Source: Sulfitobacter sp. F26169L
GTDB taxonomy: Bacteria; Pseudomonadota; Alphaproteobacteria; Rhodobacterales; Rhodobacteraceae
Reading direction: 5' to 3'
Assembly (NCBI RefSeq): GCF_026410285.1
Contig: NZ_JAPMLP010000002.1
Coordinates: 317,501-381,500, forward strand
DNA: 64,000 bases
Shown: piece after piece, positions 48,028 through 57,211 of the stretch
Numbering within the stretch: the stretch's first letter is position 1
Layout of the letters: each line of letters begins with the position of its first letter
The notes under the pieces: generated by a model
Seen by the model: only the letters and a program-made list of their open reading frames with translations
Told to the model about the DNA's origin: nothing
The model's database searches: none
Made by a program: the position numbers and the translations under genes

Positions 48028-48863
48028 CAGCGCAGCGCCGCCGCACGGGTGGCGCGATCAACCTCGGGGCGGCGGCCAAACCAGCGTTCAAATGCCGGAA
48101 CTGCCTGATGCAACAGCATGCCAAGACCATCAACAGTGACGCATCCATATTCCTCGGCGGTGGCCAGCATTTTTGTTTTCAGCGGCGCATAGACCAGATC
48201 GGTCACAACAGTTTGCGGGCGCAGACCATCCAGCGGCACGCGCAACTCCGGCTTGCCAATCATCCCAAGGGAGGTGGTGTTTACCAACAGGGCAGCATCA
48301 TCAATAATGTTTCCTGCCTGAACCCAGTCATACACAAACACACGGCTGCCAAAGTCTTTTTGCAGCGTTTCCGCGCGTATTCTTGTTCGGTTTGACAGGT
48401 GGATTTCTGGTACACCAGCTTCCAGCAAGGACGAGATAACGGCACGCGCTGCACCACCGGCCCCCAGAACCACCGCAGGACCGCTGCGCGGGTTCCACTG
48501 TGGCGCGCCATCCTTTAGGTTTTCAATGAAACCATAGCCGTCTGTGTTGTCCGCATGAATTTTTCCATCCTTGCGGAAAATCAACGTGTTTGCAGCACCG
48601 ATCAGAATTGCACGATCCGTTACCAGATCAGCGATTTCCATCACCTTTTCCTTGTGTGGAATCGTAATGTTTACCCCGACAAATCCCATTTTTGGCAATG
48701 TTCGCAGAACGGTTTCCAGATCATCCGGCGCGATATCCATAGGGATGTAATGCCCCGTTATTCCGTATGTTTTCAACCAATGGCGATGCAGTTGCGGTGA
48801 TTTTGAATGTGCAATGGGTGTACCGATAACACCGGCCAAAGGAATGCGGGGCAGTTCGGTCAT
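48027..48863 (-). CDS. aroE: Shikimate dehydrogenase (NADP+)
   Basis: A 278-residue enzyme of the shikimate pathway. The substrate site is GVIGTPIAHSKSPQLHRHW and VNITIPHKEKVM with the catalytic Lys; NTDGYGF supplies Asn and Asp. The NADP-binding loop is VLGAGGAARAVISSLL with SNRTRIRAE, and VNTTSLGM follows. Typical length. It overlaps maf by ATGA. Confidence 0.97.
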   Translation of the reverse strand: MTELPRIPLAGVIGTPIAHSKSPQLHRHWLKTYGITGHYIPMDIAPDDLETVLRTLPKMGFVGVNITIPHKEKVMEIADLVTDRAILIGAANTLIFRKDGKIHADNTDGYGFIENLKDGAPQWNPRSGPAVVLGAGGAARAVISSLLEAGVPEIHLSNRTRIRAETLQKDFGSRVFVYDWVQAGNIIDDAALLVNTTSLGMIGKPELRVPLDGLRPQTVVTDLVYAPLKTKMLATAEEYGCVTVDGLGMLLHQAVPAFERWFGRRPEVDRATRAAALR

Positions 48864-49459
48864 TGGGCAATATCTCCGCGCAGGGCAAGGTAGTTCAGGA
48901 TTTCCAGCAAAGGCATACCGAGAACGTTAAAGTAATCGCCTTCGATGTGCGAGAAAAGCCTTACACCTTCTTCTTCCAGCTTATAGGCACCGACGGCGTG
49001 TTTGATACTGTCCCAGTTGCGCCCAACGTAATCGTCCAGATAGGCATCGGTCGCTTCGCGCATCCGAAGGCGAACCTGCCCGATGTGACGCCAGAGCGGT
49101 TTACCACCTTGATAAATCACCGCTGCAGAAAGCAGACTGTGCCGGGCGCCACGCATTGCACGTAGCTGTGCCAACGCCTCCTCTGCGGTTTTTGGTTTGC
49201 TCAGCAGTTTGCCCGCATGTTCCAGAATCTGGTCACACCCGATCACAAGCGCTTCGGGGTTTTTCTCGCTAACTTTTGCGGCTTTCATCTCAGCCAGCGC
49301 ATCGGCAATATCACGCGGCGGAGCCCCTTCGGAAATCAGCGAGGCTTTTACCATATCCTCGTCGATACGCGCGATCTGCACCGTGTGAGGAACAGCCGCC
49401 TGGCGCAGCATTCGGCTACGGATTTCAGAACCGGATGCGAGGATGATGTGGACAGTCAT
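48860..49459 (-). CDS. maf: Maf-family nucleoside triphosphate pyrophosphatase
   Basis: A 199-residue ITPase-like enzyme that hydrolyses non-canonical or specific NTPs (dTTP/UTP type or modified bases). Seen are ILASGSEIRSRML at the N-terminus, ALVIGCDQIL with the metal-binding Asp, SKPKTAEEALAQLRAMRG and KHAVGAYKLEEEGVRLF. It is the first gene left of the putative origin. A perfect DnaA box overlaps its start codon (49457-49459). The open frame to 49519 is ignored as it lacks the family start. Confidence 0.95.
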   Translation of the reverse strand: MTVHIILASGSEIRSRMLRQAAVPHTVQIARIDEDMVKASLISEGAPPRDIADALAEMKAAKVSEKNPEALVIGCDQILEHAGKLLSKPKTAEEALAQLRAMRGARHSLLSAAVIYQGGKPLWRHIGQVRLRMREATDAYLDDYVGRNWDSIKHAVGAYKLEEEGVRLFSHIEGDYFNVLGMPLLEILNYLALRGDIAQ

Positions 49460-49467
49460 GTGGATAA
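49459..49467 (-). promoter_or_regulatory. DnaA box, exact
   Basis: TGTGGATAA on the plus strand is the exact inverse of TTATCCACA. It overlaps the first base of the maf coding sequence. Confidence 0.75.
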
Positions 49468-49703
49468 CCCTTGCATGATCTACGAAGTATTCGGTGACAA
49501 CTTGTCGACAAAACACCATCCGAGTTCAAGAGCGGGATAATCCATCTATCCTATTAAGTTTGCCGCAGATTCCCCCACCGTGGAAAAGAACAATTTCGGG
49601 GTTTGATAACTCTTTTTGTTCGAAAGACATACACCAACTTATTCATAGATTATGGGTATCTATAAGTATTTAATTATATTATGTTTTTGTAATTAATCGG
49701 AAG

Positions 49704-49712
49704 TTATCAACA
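49704..49712 (+). promoter_or_regulatory. DnaA box, one mismatch
   Basis: TTATCAACA differs from TTATCCACA at one base and directly follows the most AT-rich part of the gap. Confidence 0.6.
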
Positions 49713-49747
49713 GGCCCGATATGGCACGTGATAGCCCTATATCGCTT

Positions 49748-49756
49748 TGTGGATAA
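49748..49756 (-). promoter_or_regulatory. DnaA box, exact
   Basis: TGTGGATAA is an exact inverse box. It faces the box at 49762-49770 across five bases, giving an inverted pair. Confidence 0.75.
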
Positions 49757-49761
49757 AAATT

Positions 49762-49770
49762 TAATCCACA
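49762..49770 (+). promoter_or_regulatory. DnaA box, one mismatch
   Basis: TAATCCACA has one mismatch to TTATCCACA and is paired in inverted orientation with the exact box at 49748. Confidence 0.6.
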
Positions 49771-49855
49771 GGTTTTTGTGTCCCTACTTAAAACAACAAT
49801 CTTTCTTTCTATCTTTATTATTATAAAGAGAAGGTCACAGACCGGAGAGAATGAC

Positions 49856-50305
49856 ATGGGTGATATCCTGAGCGTGGCCTACCCCTGGATCAAAGGGTTT
49901 CATATCATTTCGCTGATCTCGTGGATGGCTGCGCTGTTTTATCTGCCCCGATTGATGGTACACCACACCGAGCAGGTTGGTCTGACAGGCGATACCCATA
50001 AAATTTTTGCAATGATGGAATACAAGCTCGCAAAAGTGATTATGAGCCCTGCCATGATGGCGACATGGCTTTTTGGTATTCTGCTGGTTGCTACACCGGG
50101 AATCGTCTATTGGGGCGATGTCTGGCCGTGGACCAAAGGCGCGGGGGTTATCGCGATGACTGTCTTTCATCTGTGGCTGATGCGCCGGATGAAAGGGTTT
50201 CAGCGCGGAGAAAACACCGTAACCGGCAGGCAGTACCGTCTAATGAACGAGGTTCCGACCCTGCTGATGATCCTGATTGTGTTTTCGGTCACCGTGAAGT
50301 TCTAG
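49856..50305 (+). CDS. hemJ: Protoporphyrinogen IX oxidase HemJ
   Basis: A 149-residue membrane protein with four helices, the HemJ (CopD-like) family that oxidises protoporphyrinogen IX in most alphaproteobacteria lacking HemG or HemY-type oxidases. Seen are YPWIKGFHIISLISWMAALF with the haem-ligand His, YLPRLMVHH, VIMSPAMMATWLFG and GRQYRLMNEVPTLLM. The ATG at 49856 has GGAGAG about 7 bases before it. The longer frame from 49778 would run through the origin region and is rejected. It is the first gene right of the origin. Confidence 0.93.
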   Translation: MGDILSVAYPWIKGFHIISLISWMAALFYLPRLMVHHTEQVGLTGDTHKIFAMMEYKLAKVIMSPAMMATWLFGILLVATPGIVYWGDVWPWTKGAGVIAMTVFHLWLMRRMKGFQRGENTVTGRQYRLMNEVPTLLMILIVFSVTVKF

Positions 50306-50317
50306 AACACTGGCAGA

Positions 50318-50346
50318 TTGACAGCATCAGGGGCGCGGCGTAAAGC
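50318..50346 (+). promoter_or_regulatory. Candidate promoter of rho
   Basis: TTGACA (50318-50323), 17 bases, then TAAAGC (50341-50346) in the hemJ-rho gap, about 90 bases before the rho start. The -35 is perfect; the -10 matches only partly. The long leader fits the known autoregulation of rho by attenuation. Confidence 0.4.
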
Positions 50347-50436
50347 ATATGCACCGCTCCGTCCGGAGAGGGTGAAACCCGATACCATCCCAAACAGACC
50401 AGCCAGCGCCTTTTGCGCAGGGCTAAGGAATTTTCT

Positions 50437-51708
50437 ATGACCACCGAAACCCTCACTCTTGCCGATCTCAAGGCGCAATCGCCTAAGAGCCTGATTTCAA
50501 TGGCCGAAGAACTGGATATTGAAAACGCCTCTACCATGCGCAAAGGCGAGATGATGTTCCAGATTCTGCGTGAGCGCGCGGATGAGGGGTGGGAAATCTC
50601 GGGTGATGGGGTTTTGGAAGTGCTTCAGGACGGATTCGGATTTTTGCGCTCTCCCGAAGCAAACTATCTGCCCGGTCCGGATGATATCTATGTTTCTCCG
50701 GACATGATCCGCCAGCATTCGTTGCGCACAGGTGATACTATCGACGGGTTGATCAAATCTCCTGATGATACAGAACGTTATTTTGCGCTAACAGAAGTGA
50801 CGCAGATCAACTTCGAAGATCCGATTAAGGCGCGTCATAAGGTTGCGTTTGAAAACCTGACACCGCTGTATCCTGATGAACGTCTAAAGATGGAAATTGA
50901 CGATCCTACAGTCAAAGACCGCTCGGCACGGATTATTGACCTTGTTGCGCCAATTGGTAAGGGTCAGCGTTCGCTGATTGTGGCGCCACCGCGTACGGGT
51001 AAGACGGTACTGCTGCAAAACATTGCGAATTCGATCGAACAAAACCATCCTGAATGTTATCTGATCGTTTTGCTGATCGACGAACGGCCCGAAGAAGTGA
51101 CCGACATGCAGCGCTCGGTTAAGGGTGAGGTTGTGTCTTCGACATTTGACGAGCCTGCAACCCGCCACGTGGCCGTGTCTGAGATGGTTATTGAAAAGGC
51201 CAAGCGGCTGGTAGAACACAAACGTGACGTTGTTATCCTGCTCGACTCCGTAACCCGTCTGGGTCGGGCGTTTAACACCGTTGTTCCTTCGTCCGGTAAG
51301 GTCTTGACCGGTGGCGTTGATGCAAATGCCCTGCAGCGCCCCAAACGCTTTTTCGGCGCGGCGAGAAACATTGAAGAGGGCGGATCGCTCACGATTATCG
51401 CAACTGCTCTGATTGATACAGGCAGCCGGATGGATGAGGTGATCTTCGAGGAATTCAAAGGGACAGGTAACTCTGAAATTGTTCTTGATCGTAAGATTGC
51501 TGACAAACGTGTATTCCCTGCGATCGACATTCTTAAATCCGGTACGCGGAAAGAAGAATTGCTGGTCGACAAAATTGATCTGCAAAAGACATTCGTTTTG
51601 CGCCGGATTTTGAACCCGATGGGGACAACGGATGCAATTGAATTCCTGATTTCAAAATTGAAGCAGACAAAGACGAACTCCGACTTCTTCGATTCGATGA
51701 ATACCTAA
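50437..51708 (+). CDS. rho: Transcription termination factor Rho
   Basis: A 423-residue hexameric RNA helicase. The N-terminal Rho_N and cold-shock-like RNA-binding domain has [23 protein letters not shown]. The ATPase core has the P-loop [44 protein letters not shown] and [19 protein letters not shown]. The ATG at 50437 has AAGGA 6 bases upstream; the first Met of the longer frame (50413) does not. It is transcribed away from the putative origin. Confidence 0.98.
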   Translation: MTTETLTLADLKAQSPKSLISMAEELDIENASTMRKGEMMFQILRERADEGWEISGDGVLEVLQDGFGFLRSPEANYLPGPDDIYVSPDMIRQHSLRTGDTIDGLIKSPDDTERYFALTEVTQINFEDPIKARHKVAFENLTPLYPDERLKMEIDDPTVKDRSARIIDLVAPIGKGQRSLIVAPPRTGKTVLLQNIANSIEQNHPECYLIVLLIDERPEEVTDMQRSVKGEVVSSTFDEPATRHVAVSEMVIEKAKRLVEHKRDVVILLDSVTRLGRAFNTVVPSSGKVLTGGVDANALQRPKRFFGAARNIEEGGSLTIIATALIDTGSRMDEVIFEEFKGTGNSEIVLDRKIADKRVFPAIDILKSGTRKEELLVDKIDLQKTFVLRRILNPMGTTDAIEFLISKLKQTKTNSDFFDSMNT

Positions 51709-51738
51709 AACGTCACATAAATTCAAAGGCTTAGGTCT

Positions 51739-53025
51739 ATGGATACGATATTTGCCCAAGCGACAGCAGTGGGCCGCGCTGGGGTGTCTATTGTGCGGAT
51801 ATCCGGACCATCGGCGCACGAAATCTGCACGGCACTGGTAGGAAAGCTGCCGAACCCGAGATCATCCGCGCTGCGGTTTGTAAAAGATCGTGCCGGAGGA
51901 CATATTGATCAGGCACTTGTCCTTTCATTTACAGCTCCGGATAGTTTCACGGGCGAGGATGTCATCGAACTTCACCTTCATGGCAGTATTGCGATCATGC
52001 GTCGGGTTCTGAACGAGTTAGGACAATTCGAGGGGGCCAGACTTGCCAATCCGGGGGAATTTACACGCAGAGCGTTGGAAAACGGGCGTCTTGATTTGGT
52101 TCAAGTTGAAGGGCTGGCAGATCTGATCGAAGCAGAGACCGAAGCGCAGCGAAAGCAAGCACTCCGGGTGTTGTCCGGTGACTTGGGTTTAAGGATAGAA
52201 GCATGGCGACGTGACTTGATAAGAGCCGCGGCACTTTTGGAAGCCACAATCGATTTTGCAGATGAAGATGTGCCAGTAGATGTAAGTGATGAAGTGCGTT
52301 CGTTGCTCAAGAGCGTTGATCAAACACTGGCGAGAGAAATAAGTGGTGCCAGTGCAGCTGAGCGGATCCGGACTGGTTTCGAAGTTGCCATAGTAGGCGC
52401 ACCAAATGTTGGAAAATCGACACTCCTCAATCGTTTAGCGGGTAGAGATGCTGCAATTACTTCAAACATTGCAGGTACGACACGTGATGTTATTGAAGTA
52501 CGAATGGATCTCGGAGGACTGCCGGTAACGCTGCTTGATACGGCGGGTATTCGGGAAAGTCAGGATGAAGTTGAAGTACTTGGTGTTGAGCTTGCTTTAC
52601 GGAGAGCAAAAGAAGCGGACATTAGGATATTCCTTTTAGACGAAGGTGATGAACCGCCAATTTCTCCATCTGACGAAGATATAATCTTGGAGTCCAAAGG
52701 TGATATCACAGGAAAGCCATATCCATCTATCTCAGGAAAGACGGGTTCAGGTGTTGAGCAACTTTTAAGGGAATTAGAGAAAGTTCTCGCTAACCTTGCA
52801 TCCGGGGCAGGGCTCGCAACGCACGCCCGGCATGCAAGAGCGATGGAAGTTGCCCGCTCTGGCTTATGGTCTGCTTTAAGTTTGTTGGACGCAGGTCCGG
52901 ACCTATATGATATTGCGGCGGCTGAACTCCGCCTAGGGATTCATGCTTTAGAAGTATTGGTTGGTCGCATTGATGCAGAGAATCTGCTAGATGAGATTTT
53001 CGCGAGTTTTTGTCTTGGAAAATGA
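51739..53025 (+). CDS. mnmE: tRNA modification GTPase MnmE
   Basis: A 428-residue GTPase that, with MnmG, modifies U34 of tRNA wobble positions. The N-terminal folate-binding domain has DTIFAQATAVGRAGVSIVRISG. The inserted G domain has G1 GAPNVGKST (220-228), G2 AGTTRDVI and G3 DTAGIRE. The C-terminus FASFCLGK carries the catalytic Cys. Base composition looks lower in GC than in the flanking genes. It lies 30 bases after rho and just before mnmG. Confidence 0.97.
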   Translation: MDTIFAQATAVGRAGVSIVRISGPSAHEICTALVGKLPNPRSSALRFVKDRAGGHIDQALVLSFTAPDSFTGEDVIELHLHGSIAIMRRVLNELGQFEGARLANPGEFTRRALENGRLDLVQVEGLADLIEAETEAQRKQALRVLSGDLGLRIEAWRRDLIRAAALLEATIDFADEDVPVDVSDEVRSLLKSVDQTLAREISGASAAERIRTGFEVAIVGAPNVGKSTLLNRLAGRDAAITSNIAGTTRDVIEVRMDLGGLPVTLLDTAGIRESQDEVEVLGVELALRRAKEADIRIFLLDEGDEPPISPSDEDIILESKGDITGKPYPSISGKTGSGVEQLLRELEKVLANLASGAGLATHARHARAMEVARSGLWSALSLLDAGPDLYDIAAAELRLGIHALEVLVGRIDAENLLDEIFASFCLGK

Positions 53026-53029
53026 GGAT

Positions 53030-53045
53030 TGTTTCACGTGAAACA
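53030..53045. other. parS centromere site 1
   Basis: TGTTTCACGTGAAACA is the perfect 16-base palindrome bound by ParB. It spans the mnmG initiation region, so its bases also encode the first residues. parA and parB lie 2.5-3.3 kb to the right. Confidence 0.95.
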
Positions 53046-54900
53046 TTTTGATGTCATTGTAATTGGTGGTGGTCATGCTGGTGCGGACGCGGCGCATGCT
53101 GCTGCGCGAATGGGTGCAAATACTGCTTTGGTTACGATGTCACGAAATACTATCGGTGTCATGTCCTGTAACCCAGCTATCGGAGGGCTCGGTAAAGGGC
53201 ACCTTGTTCGGGAAATCGACGCGATGGATGGCCTCATGGGTCGGGTCGCTGATGCTTCAGGAATCCAGTTCCGACTATTGAATCGGCGCAAGGGGCCTGC
53301 TGTGCAGGGTCCCCGCGCGCAGGCCGACCGGAATATATATCGGAAATCGATGTTAGCGGAAATTGAAGCGCATCCGAAAATAGAAATCCTTGAGGGGGAG
53401 GTCACCGATTTAGTTATGGACGCCTCCCGTGTTTCAGGTGTCACCATGGCTGATGGTTCCAGCATTATGGCTGGAGCAGTTATTCTGACAACGGGAACCT
53501 TTCTCCGTGGGGTCATACACGTTGGAGATATTCAAAAGCCTGGCGGTCGGATGGGGGATAGACCGTCTTTGAGACTTGCTGAACGGATTGATAGCTTCGG
53601 ATTATCTTTAGGCCGCCTAAAGACGGGAACACCGCCTCGTTTGGATGGAAATACGATTGAGTGGGATGGTCTGGAAAGCCAACCTGGAGATGATGAGCCA
53701 GTTCTCTTCTCTTTTCTTTCGAAGAGTGTTTTGGCAAAGCAGATTTCTTGCGGGATTACCCACACGAATGAGCGGACACATGAGATCATCCGGCAAAATC
53801 TGTCCAGATCAGCAATGTATGGTGGGCATATTGATGGCGTAGGCCCAAGATATTGCCCCTCGATCGAGGATAAAGTGGTACGCTTCGCAGAGAAAGAATC
53901 TCATCAAGTGTTCCTTGAGCCAGAAGGCTTAAGTGATTCAACGATATATCCGAATGGTATATCAACATCCCTGCCAGTCGACGTGCAGTTAGAATATGTA
54001 CGTTCAATTAAGGGCTTGGAAAATGTCCAAATTCTTCAACCGGGCTATGCAATTGAATACGATTACGTTGACCCGAGAGCGTTGCGCCAGACATTAGAGC
54101 TTAAGGAGATTTCCGGATTATACCTTGCAGGTCAGATCAATGGTACGACAGGCTATGAGGAGGCGGCGGCTCAGGGCATGGTAGCTGGGCTTAATGCAGC
54201 TCTTGCCGTCCAAGGTGAGAGTCCAATAATCTTTAGCCGGACGAATAGCTATATCGGTGTAATGATAGATGATCTGACTGCCAGAGGTGTCACTGAACCT
54301 TACCGTATGTTTACGTCAAGAGCCGAATTCCGGTTATCCCTTCGAGCCGATAATGCTGATCAACGGTTGACCGGGCTTGGATTGGAAATAGGTTGTATAG
54401 GCCAAGCGCGCGCGAAGGTTTTTGACGAGAAAATGTCAATGCTTGGTCATTGCCGTAAACTTCTGGAGCAACGATCATACACTCCTAAGGAGGCAGCGCG
54501 TTCAGGTATTAAGATTAATGAAGATGGCCAACGAAGAACCGCTTTCCAATTACTTTCATTTCCGGATGTCGAATTTTCTGATCTAGTCGCGCTTGATCCT
54601 GATTTGGCGACCATCGAGCATGAAACTGCCGTGCAGGTTTCCAGGGACGCGCTTTATGCGAACTATATCAAGCGGCAAGAAAAGGACGTCGCGAAATTAT
54701 TGAAGGACGAAATGGAGCGGATACCGTCATATTTCGATTATTCCCTTATTGAAGGCCTTTCAAACGAACTCAAGATGAAGCTATCTGCCGCAAAGCCAGA
54801 GAATCTGTCTCAGGCCTCACGTATCGACGGAATGACGCCAGCTGCACTGACACTCATATTGGCGATAATTCGGAAGCAACAGACAAAGGCGGCAATTTGA
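53038..54900 (+). CDS. mnmG: tRNA uridine-5-carboxymethylaminomethyl modification enzyme MnmG (GidA)
   Basis: A 620-residue FAD enzyme, partner of MnmE. The N-terminal dinucleotide fold is [59 protein letters not shown] and the late GYEEAAAQG are standard. The GTG at 53038 is preferred because GAGGA lies nine bases upstream; the TTG at 53029 abuts that site. The GTG lies inside a perfect parS site. Lower GC than neighbours. Confidence 0.95.
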   Translation: MKHFDVIVIGGGHAGADAAHAAARMGANTALVTMSRNTIGVMSCNPAIGGLGKGHLVREIDAMDGLMGRVADASGIQFRLLNRRKGPAVQGPRAQADRNIYRKSMLAEIEAHPKIEILEGEVTDLVMDASRVSGVTMADGSSIMAGAVILTTGTFLRGVIHVGDIQKPGGRMGDRPSLRLAERIDSFGLSLGRLKTGTPPRLDGNTIEWDGLESQPGDDEPVLFSFLSKSVLAKQISCGITHTNERTHEIIRQNLSRSAMYGGHIDGVGPRYCPSIEDKVVRFAEKESHQVFLEPEGLSDSTIYPNGISTSLPVDVQLEYVRSIKGLENVQILQPGYAIEYDYVDPRALRQTLELKEISGLYLAGQINGTTGYEEAAAQGMVAGLNAALAVQGESPIIFSRTNSYIGVMIDDLTARGVTEPYRMFTSRAEFRLSLRADNADQRLTGLGLEIGCIGQARAKVFDEKMSMLGHCRKLLEQRSYTPKEAARSGIKINEDGQRRTAFQLLSFPDVEFSDLVALDPDLATIEHETAVQVSRDALYANYIKRQEKDVAKLLKDEMERIPSYFDYSLIEGLSNELKMKLSAAKPENLSQASRIDGMTPAALTLILAIIRKQQTKAAI

Positions 54901-55508
54901 TGGCCAGCGCCCTGTTGGATAATGTTTCACGTGAAACAATGGAACGACTGAGAGCTTTAGAAGCCTTGGTACAGAAGTGGACAAAAAAGATAAATCTTGT
55001 TTCAGGAAAAGATGCGCTCCAGGTATGGGATCGGCATATAGTAGACTCGATCCAGATTTTTAATCTGGCGCCCGAAGGTGGTAGCTGGCTGGACATCGGC
55101 AGTGGCGGTGGTTTTCCGGGGATAGTGGTTGCTATACTGGCGAAAGAAACCGATCCGGATCGCACATTTTCGCTTGTTGATAGTGATCAGAGGAAATGTG
55201 CTTTTCTTCGTACAGCTGCTCGTGAGCTTGATCTTAACGTAAACGTCATCGCTGCCCGTGTTGAAGAGATTGAGCCTTTAAATGCCCAAGTTCTCTCTGC
55301 AAGGGCGCTTAGCGATTTGCCGATGTTGCTGGAATTTGCTGAGCGGCATCTTTCAAAATCTGGTATGGCAGTTTTTCCCAAAGGGTCGAGTTGGCAGAAA
55401 GAGCATGAGGCGGCGCAGAAAACCTGGTCCTATAAGTTGGAAGTCGTAAGAAGTATGACAAATAGCGACGCTACAATTTTAAAAATTGAGGAGCTTAAGC
55501 GTGTCTGA
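54900..55508 (+). CDS. rsmG: 16S rRNA (guanine-N7)-methyltransferase RsmG (GidB)
   Basis: A 202-residue methyltransferase for G527 of 16S rRNA. The N-terminal helices contain VSRETMERLRALEALVQKW, then KINLVSGKDALQVWDRHIVDS and the SAM-binding motif WLDIGSGGGFPGIVVA. The ATG at 54900 overlaps the mnmG stop (TGATG). Codons 9-13 are read from a second parS site. Confidence 0.96.
   Translation: MASALLDNVSRETMERLRALEALVQKWTKKINLVSGKDALQVWDRHIVDSIQIFNLAPEGGSWLDIGSGGGFPGIVVAILAKETDPDRTFSLVDSDQRKCAFLRTAARELDLNVNVIAARVEEIEPLNAQVLSARALSDLPMLLEFAERHLSKSGMAVFPKGSSWQKEHEAAQKTWSYKLEVVRSMTNSDATILKIEELKRV
54923..54938. other. parS centromere site 2
   Basis: A second perfect TGTTTCACGTGAAACA inside the early coding sequence of rsmG (read as NVSRETM), 1.9 kb from the first. 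The two are the only exact copies found in the window. Confidence 0.95.
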
Positions 55509-56328
55509 CCTATCGCGGCCGACCGGGCCGAAAATTATTGCGGTCGCGAACCAGAAGGGCGGGGTGGGTAAGACCACCACCACGATTAATCTTGCTGCAG
55601 CGCTTGTCGAGAAAGGCAAACGTGTGCTGGTGATCGATCTAGATCCGCAAGGAAACGCATCAACGGGGCTTGGCATTGGTGCGGATAACCGTGAATTTAC
55701 CACTTACGAGCTTCTGCTCGAAGATATCGACCTAGAAGAAGTCATTTTAGAAACCCAGACCAAAGGGCTTTACATTGTCCCGGCTACTGTGGATTTGAGT
55801 TCGGCTGATCTGGAGCTACTCACAAACGAAAAGCGGAGCTTCCTACTACACGATGCGCTTCGACAAACGCAGATGGACACATTTGCGTTTGACTACATCC
55901 TAATTGATTGTCCACCTTCGCTGAACCTTCTTACAGTGAATGCGATGATCGGGGCTCATTCGGTGCTTGTTCCTCTGCAAAGTGAGTTTTTCGCGTTGGA
56001 AGGGTTGTCGCAACTCATGTTGACCATCCGAGAGGTTCGTCAATCGGGTAACAAAGACCTTCGAATTGAGGGTATTGTGCTAACTATGTATGATCGTCGG
56101 AACAATCTATCCCAACAGGTTGAGCAGGACGCACGTGATAATCTGGGTGATCTGGTTTTTAAAACGATGGTGCCGCGAAATGTTCGTGTGAGCGAAGCAC
56201 CCAGTTTTGCAATGCCTGTTCTGTCCTATGATACCCTGTCCAAGGGCGCTAAAGCATACCGTGAATTGGCAGACGAACTACTGGCTAAAAATTCTCCCGT
56301 TGTAAAAGAGGTGCAGCATGTCGAATAA
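55501..56328 (+). CDS. parA: Chromosome partitioning ATPase ParA
   Basis: A 275-residue deviant-Walker ATPase that pulls ParB-parS complexes apart. The Walker A box is KGGVGKTT (19-26) in AVANQKGGVGKTTTTINLA, followed by VLVIDLDPQGNASTGLG, DYILIDCPPSLNLLTVNA and VPLQSEFFALEGL. The start is GTG at 55501, overlapping the rsmG stop, with GAGGAG 7 bases before it. It overlaps parB by 11 bases. Confidence 0.97.
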   Translation: MSDLSRPTGPKIIAVANQKGGVGKTTTTINLAAALVEKGKRVLVIDLDPQGNASTGLGIGADNREFTTYELLLEDIDLEEVILETQTKGLYIVPATVDLSSADLELLTNEKRSFLLHDALRQTQMDTFAFDYILIDCPPSLNLLTVNAMIGAHSVLVPLQSEFFALEGLSQLMLTIREVRQSGNKDLRIEGIVLTMYDRRNNLSQQVEQDARDNLGDLVFKTMVPRNVRVSEAPSFAMPVLSYDTLSKGAKAYRELADELLAKNSPVVKEVQHVE

Positions 56329-57211
56329 TCAGGAACGGAAAAGGGGTCTCGGTCGCGGTTTGTCTGCGCTGATGGCGGACGTAAGTGAAACAGAGACCGT
56401 CGCGGCTAAAGGTCCGTCTGCTGCCGATCAGCTTGTTCCAATTGAACGTATTTCGCCCAATCCCGACCAGCCGCGCAAGCAGTTCGTGCAGAATGATCTT
56501 GAGGATCTGGCCGCTTCGATAAAGGAAAAGGGCGTTTTACAACCGTTGATCGTCCGCGCGAGGGATAACGGGAATTTTGAAATTGTTGCGGGTGAACGTC
56601 GTTGGCGCGCTGCCCAGATGGCGCAACTTCATTCGCTGCCCGTAATTGTTCGCGAATTCAGCGATATAGAAGTTCTTGAAGTCGCGATCATCGAAAATAT
56701 CCAGCGTGCTGATTTGAACGCTGCGGAAGAGGCTGCCGGTTACAAGCAGCTTATGGACAAGTTCGGCCATACACAGGAGAAGATGGCGGAGGCGTTGGGT
56801 AAGAGCAGGAGCCACATTGCGAACCTTTTGCGGCTGCTAAATCTTCCCACGCCGGTTCTCGAATTGTTACGTGACGGTCAGTTAAGTGCAGGGCATGCAC
56901 GTGCGCTTATTCCTGCCACTGACGCCTTGAAACTTGCCCAGCAAGTGATCAAAGGAGGTTTGTCCGTTCGCGCGACAGAGGCGCTGGTAAAACGCGAGCA
57001 TTCAGATGACGGCAGGGGAAAGCCGGCAAGCGGGAAGGCGGCAGGCGAAAAGGATGCTGACACAAAGGCTTTAGAGGGCGATCTATCTGCAAACCTCGGC
57101 ATGCGTGTAATGCTTACACATAAGCCAGGGCAAGAAAATGGCCAGCTTACCGTTCAGTATAAATCGCTGGATGAGCTTGACGAATTATGCCGGTTGTTGA
57201 GCGCTACTTAG
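56318..57211 (+). CDS. parB: Chromosome partitioning protein ParB
   Basis: A 297-residue CTPase and DNA-binding protein that recognises parS. It starts with RKRGLGRGLSALMAD, has the CTP-binding boxes (NPDQPRKQF; FEIVAGERRWRAAQMA; VAIIENIQRADLNAAEEA), the helix-turn-helix TQEKMAEALGKSRSHIANLLRL, and a C-terminal dimer region after a Lys/Gly-rich linker. Its last four bases overlap the convergent hemW stop. Confidence 0.97.
   Translation: MSNNQERKRGLGRGLSALMADVSETETVAAKGPSAADQLVPIERISPNPDQPRKQFVQNDLEDLAASIKEKGVLQPLIVRARDNGNFEIVAGERRWRAAQMAQLHSLPVIVREFSDIEVLEVAIIENIQRADLNAAEEAAGYKQLMDKFGHTQEKMAEALGKSRSHIANLLRLLNLPTPVLELLRDGQLSAGHARALIPATDALKLAQQVIKGGLSVRATEALVKREHSDDGRGKPASGKAAGEKDADTKALEGDLSANLGMRVMLTHKPGQENGQLTVQYKSLDELDELCRLLSAT

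Larger units (their letters stand above)
49460..49855. other. oriC: Candidate chromosomal replication origin (oriC)
   Basis: The 396-base gap between leftward maf and rightward hemJ is the most AT-rich stretch noticed. It has two exact TTATCCACA-type boxes (one just at the maf start, one at 49748), two with one mismatch (49704, 49762), and weaker ones near 49579 and 49639. An AT-rich unwinding candidate runs 49640-49700, with another at 49789-49826. In alphaproteobacteria the origin lies beside maf-aroE-coaE-dnaQ on one side and the hem-rho-mnmE/G-parAB side on the other, exactly as here. Function is inferred, not shown. Confidence 0.8.

Noticed and set aside
49640-49700. CtrA binding sites in the origin
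   Set aside because: TTAA occurs twice but not with the seven-base spacing of TTAA-N7-TTAA.
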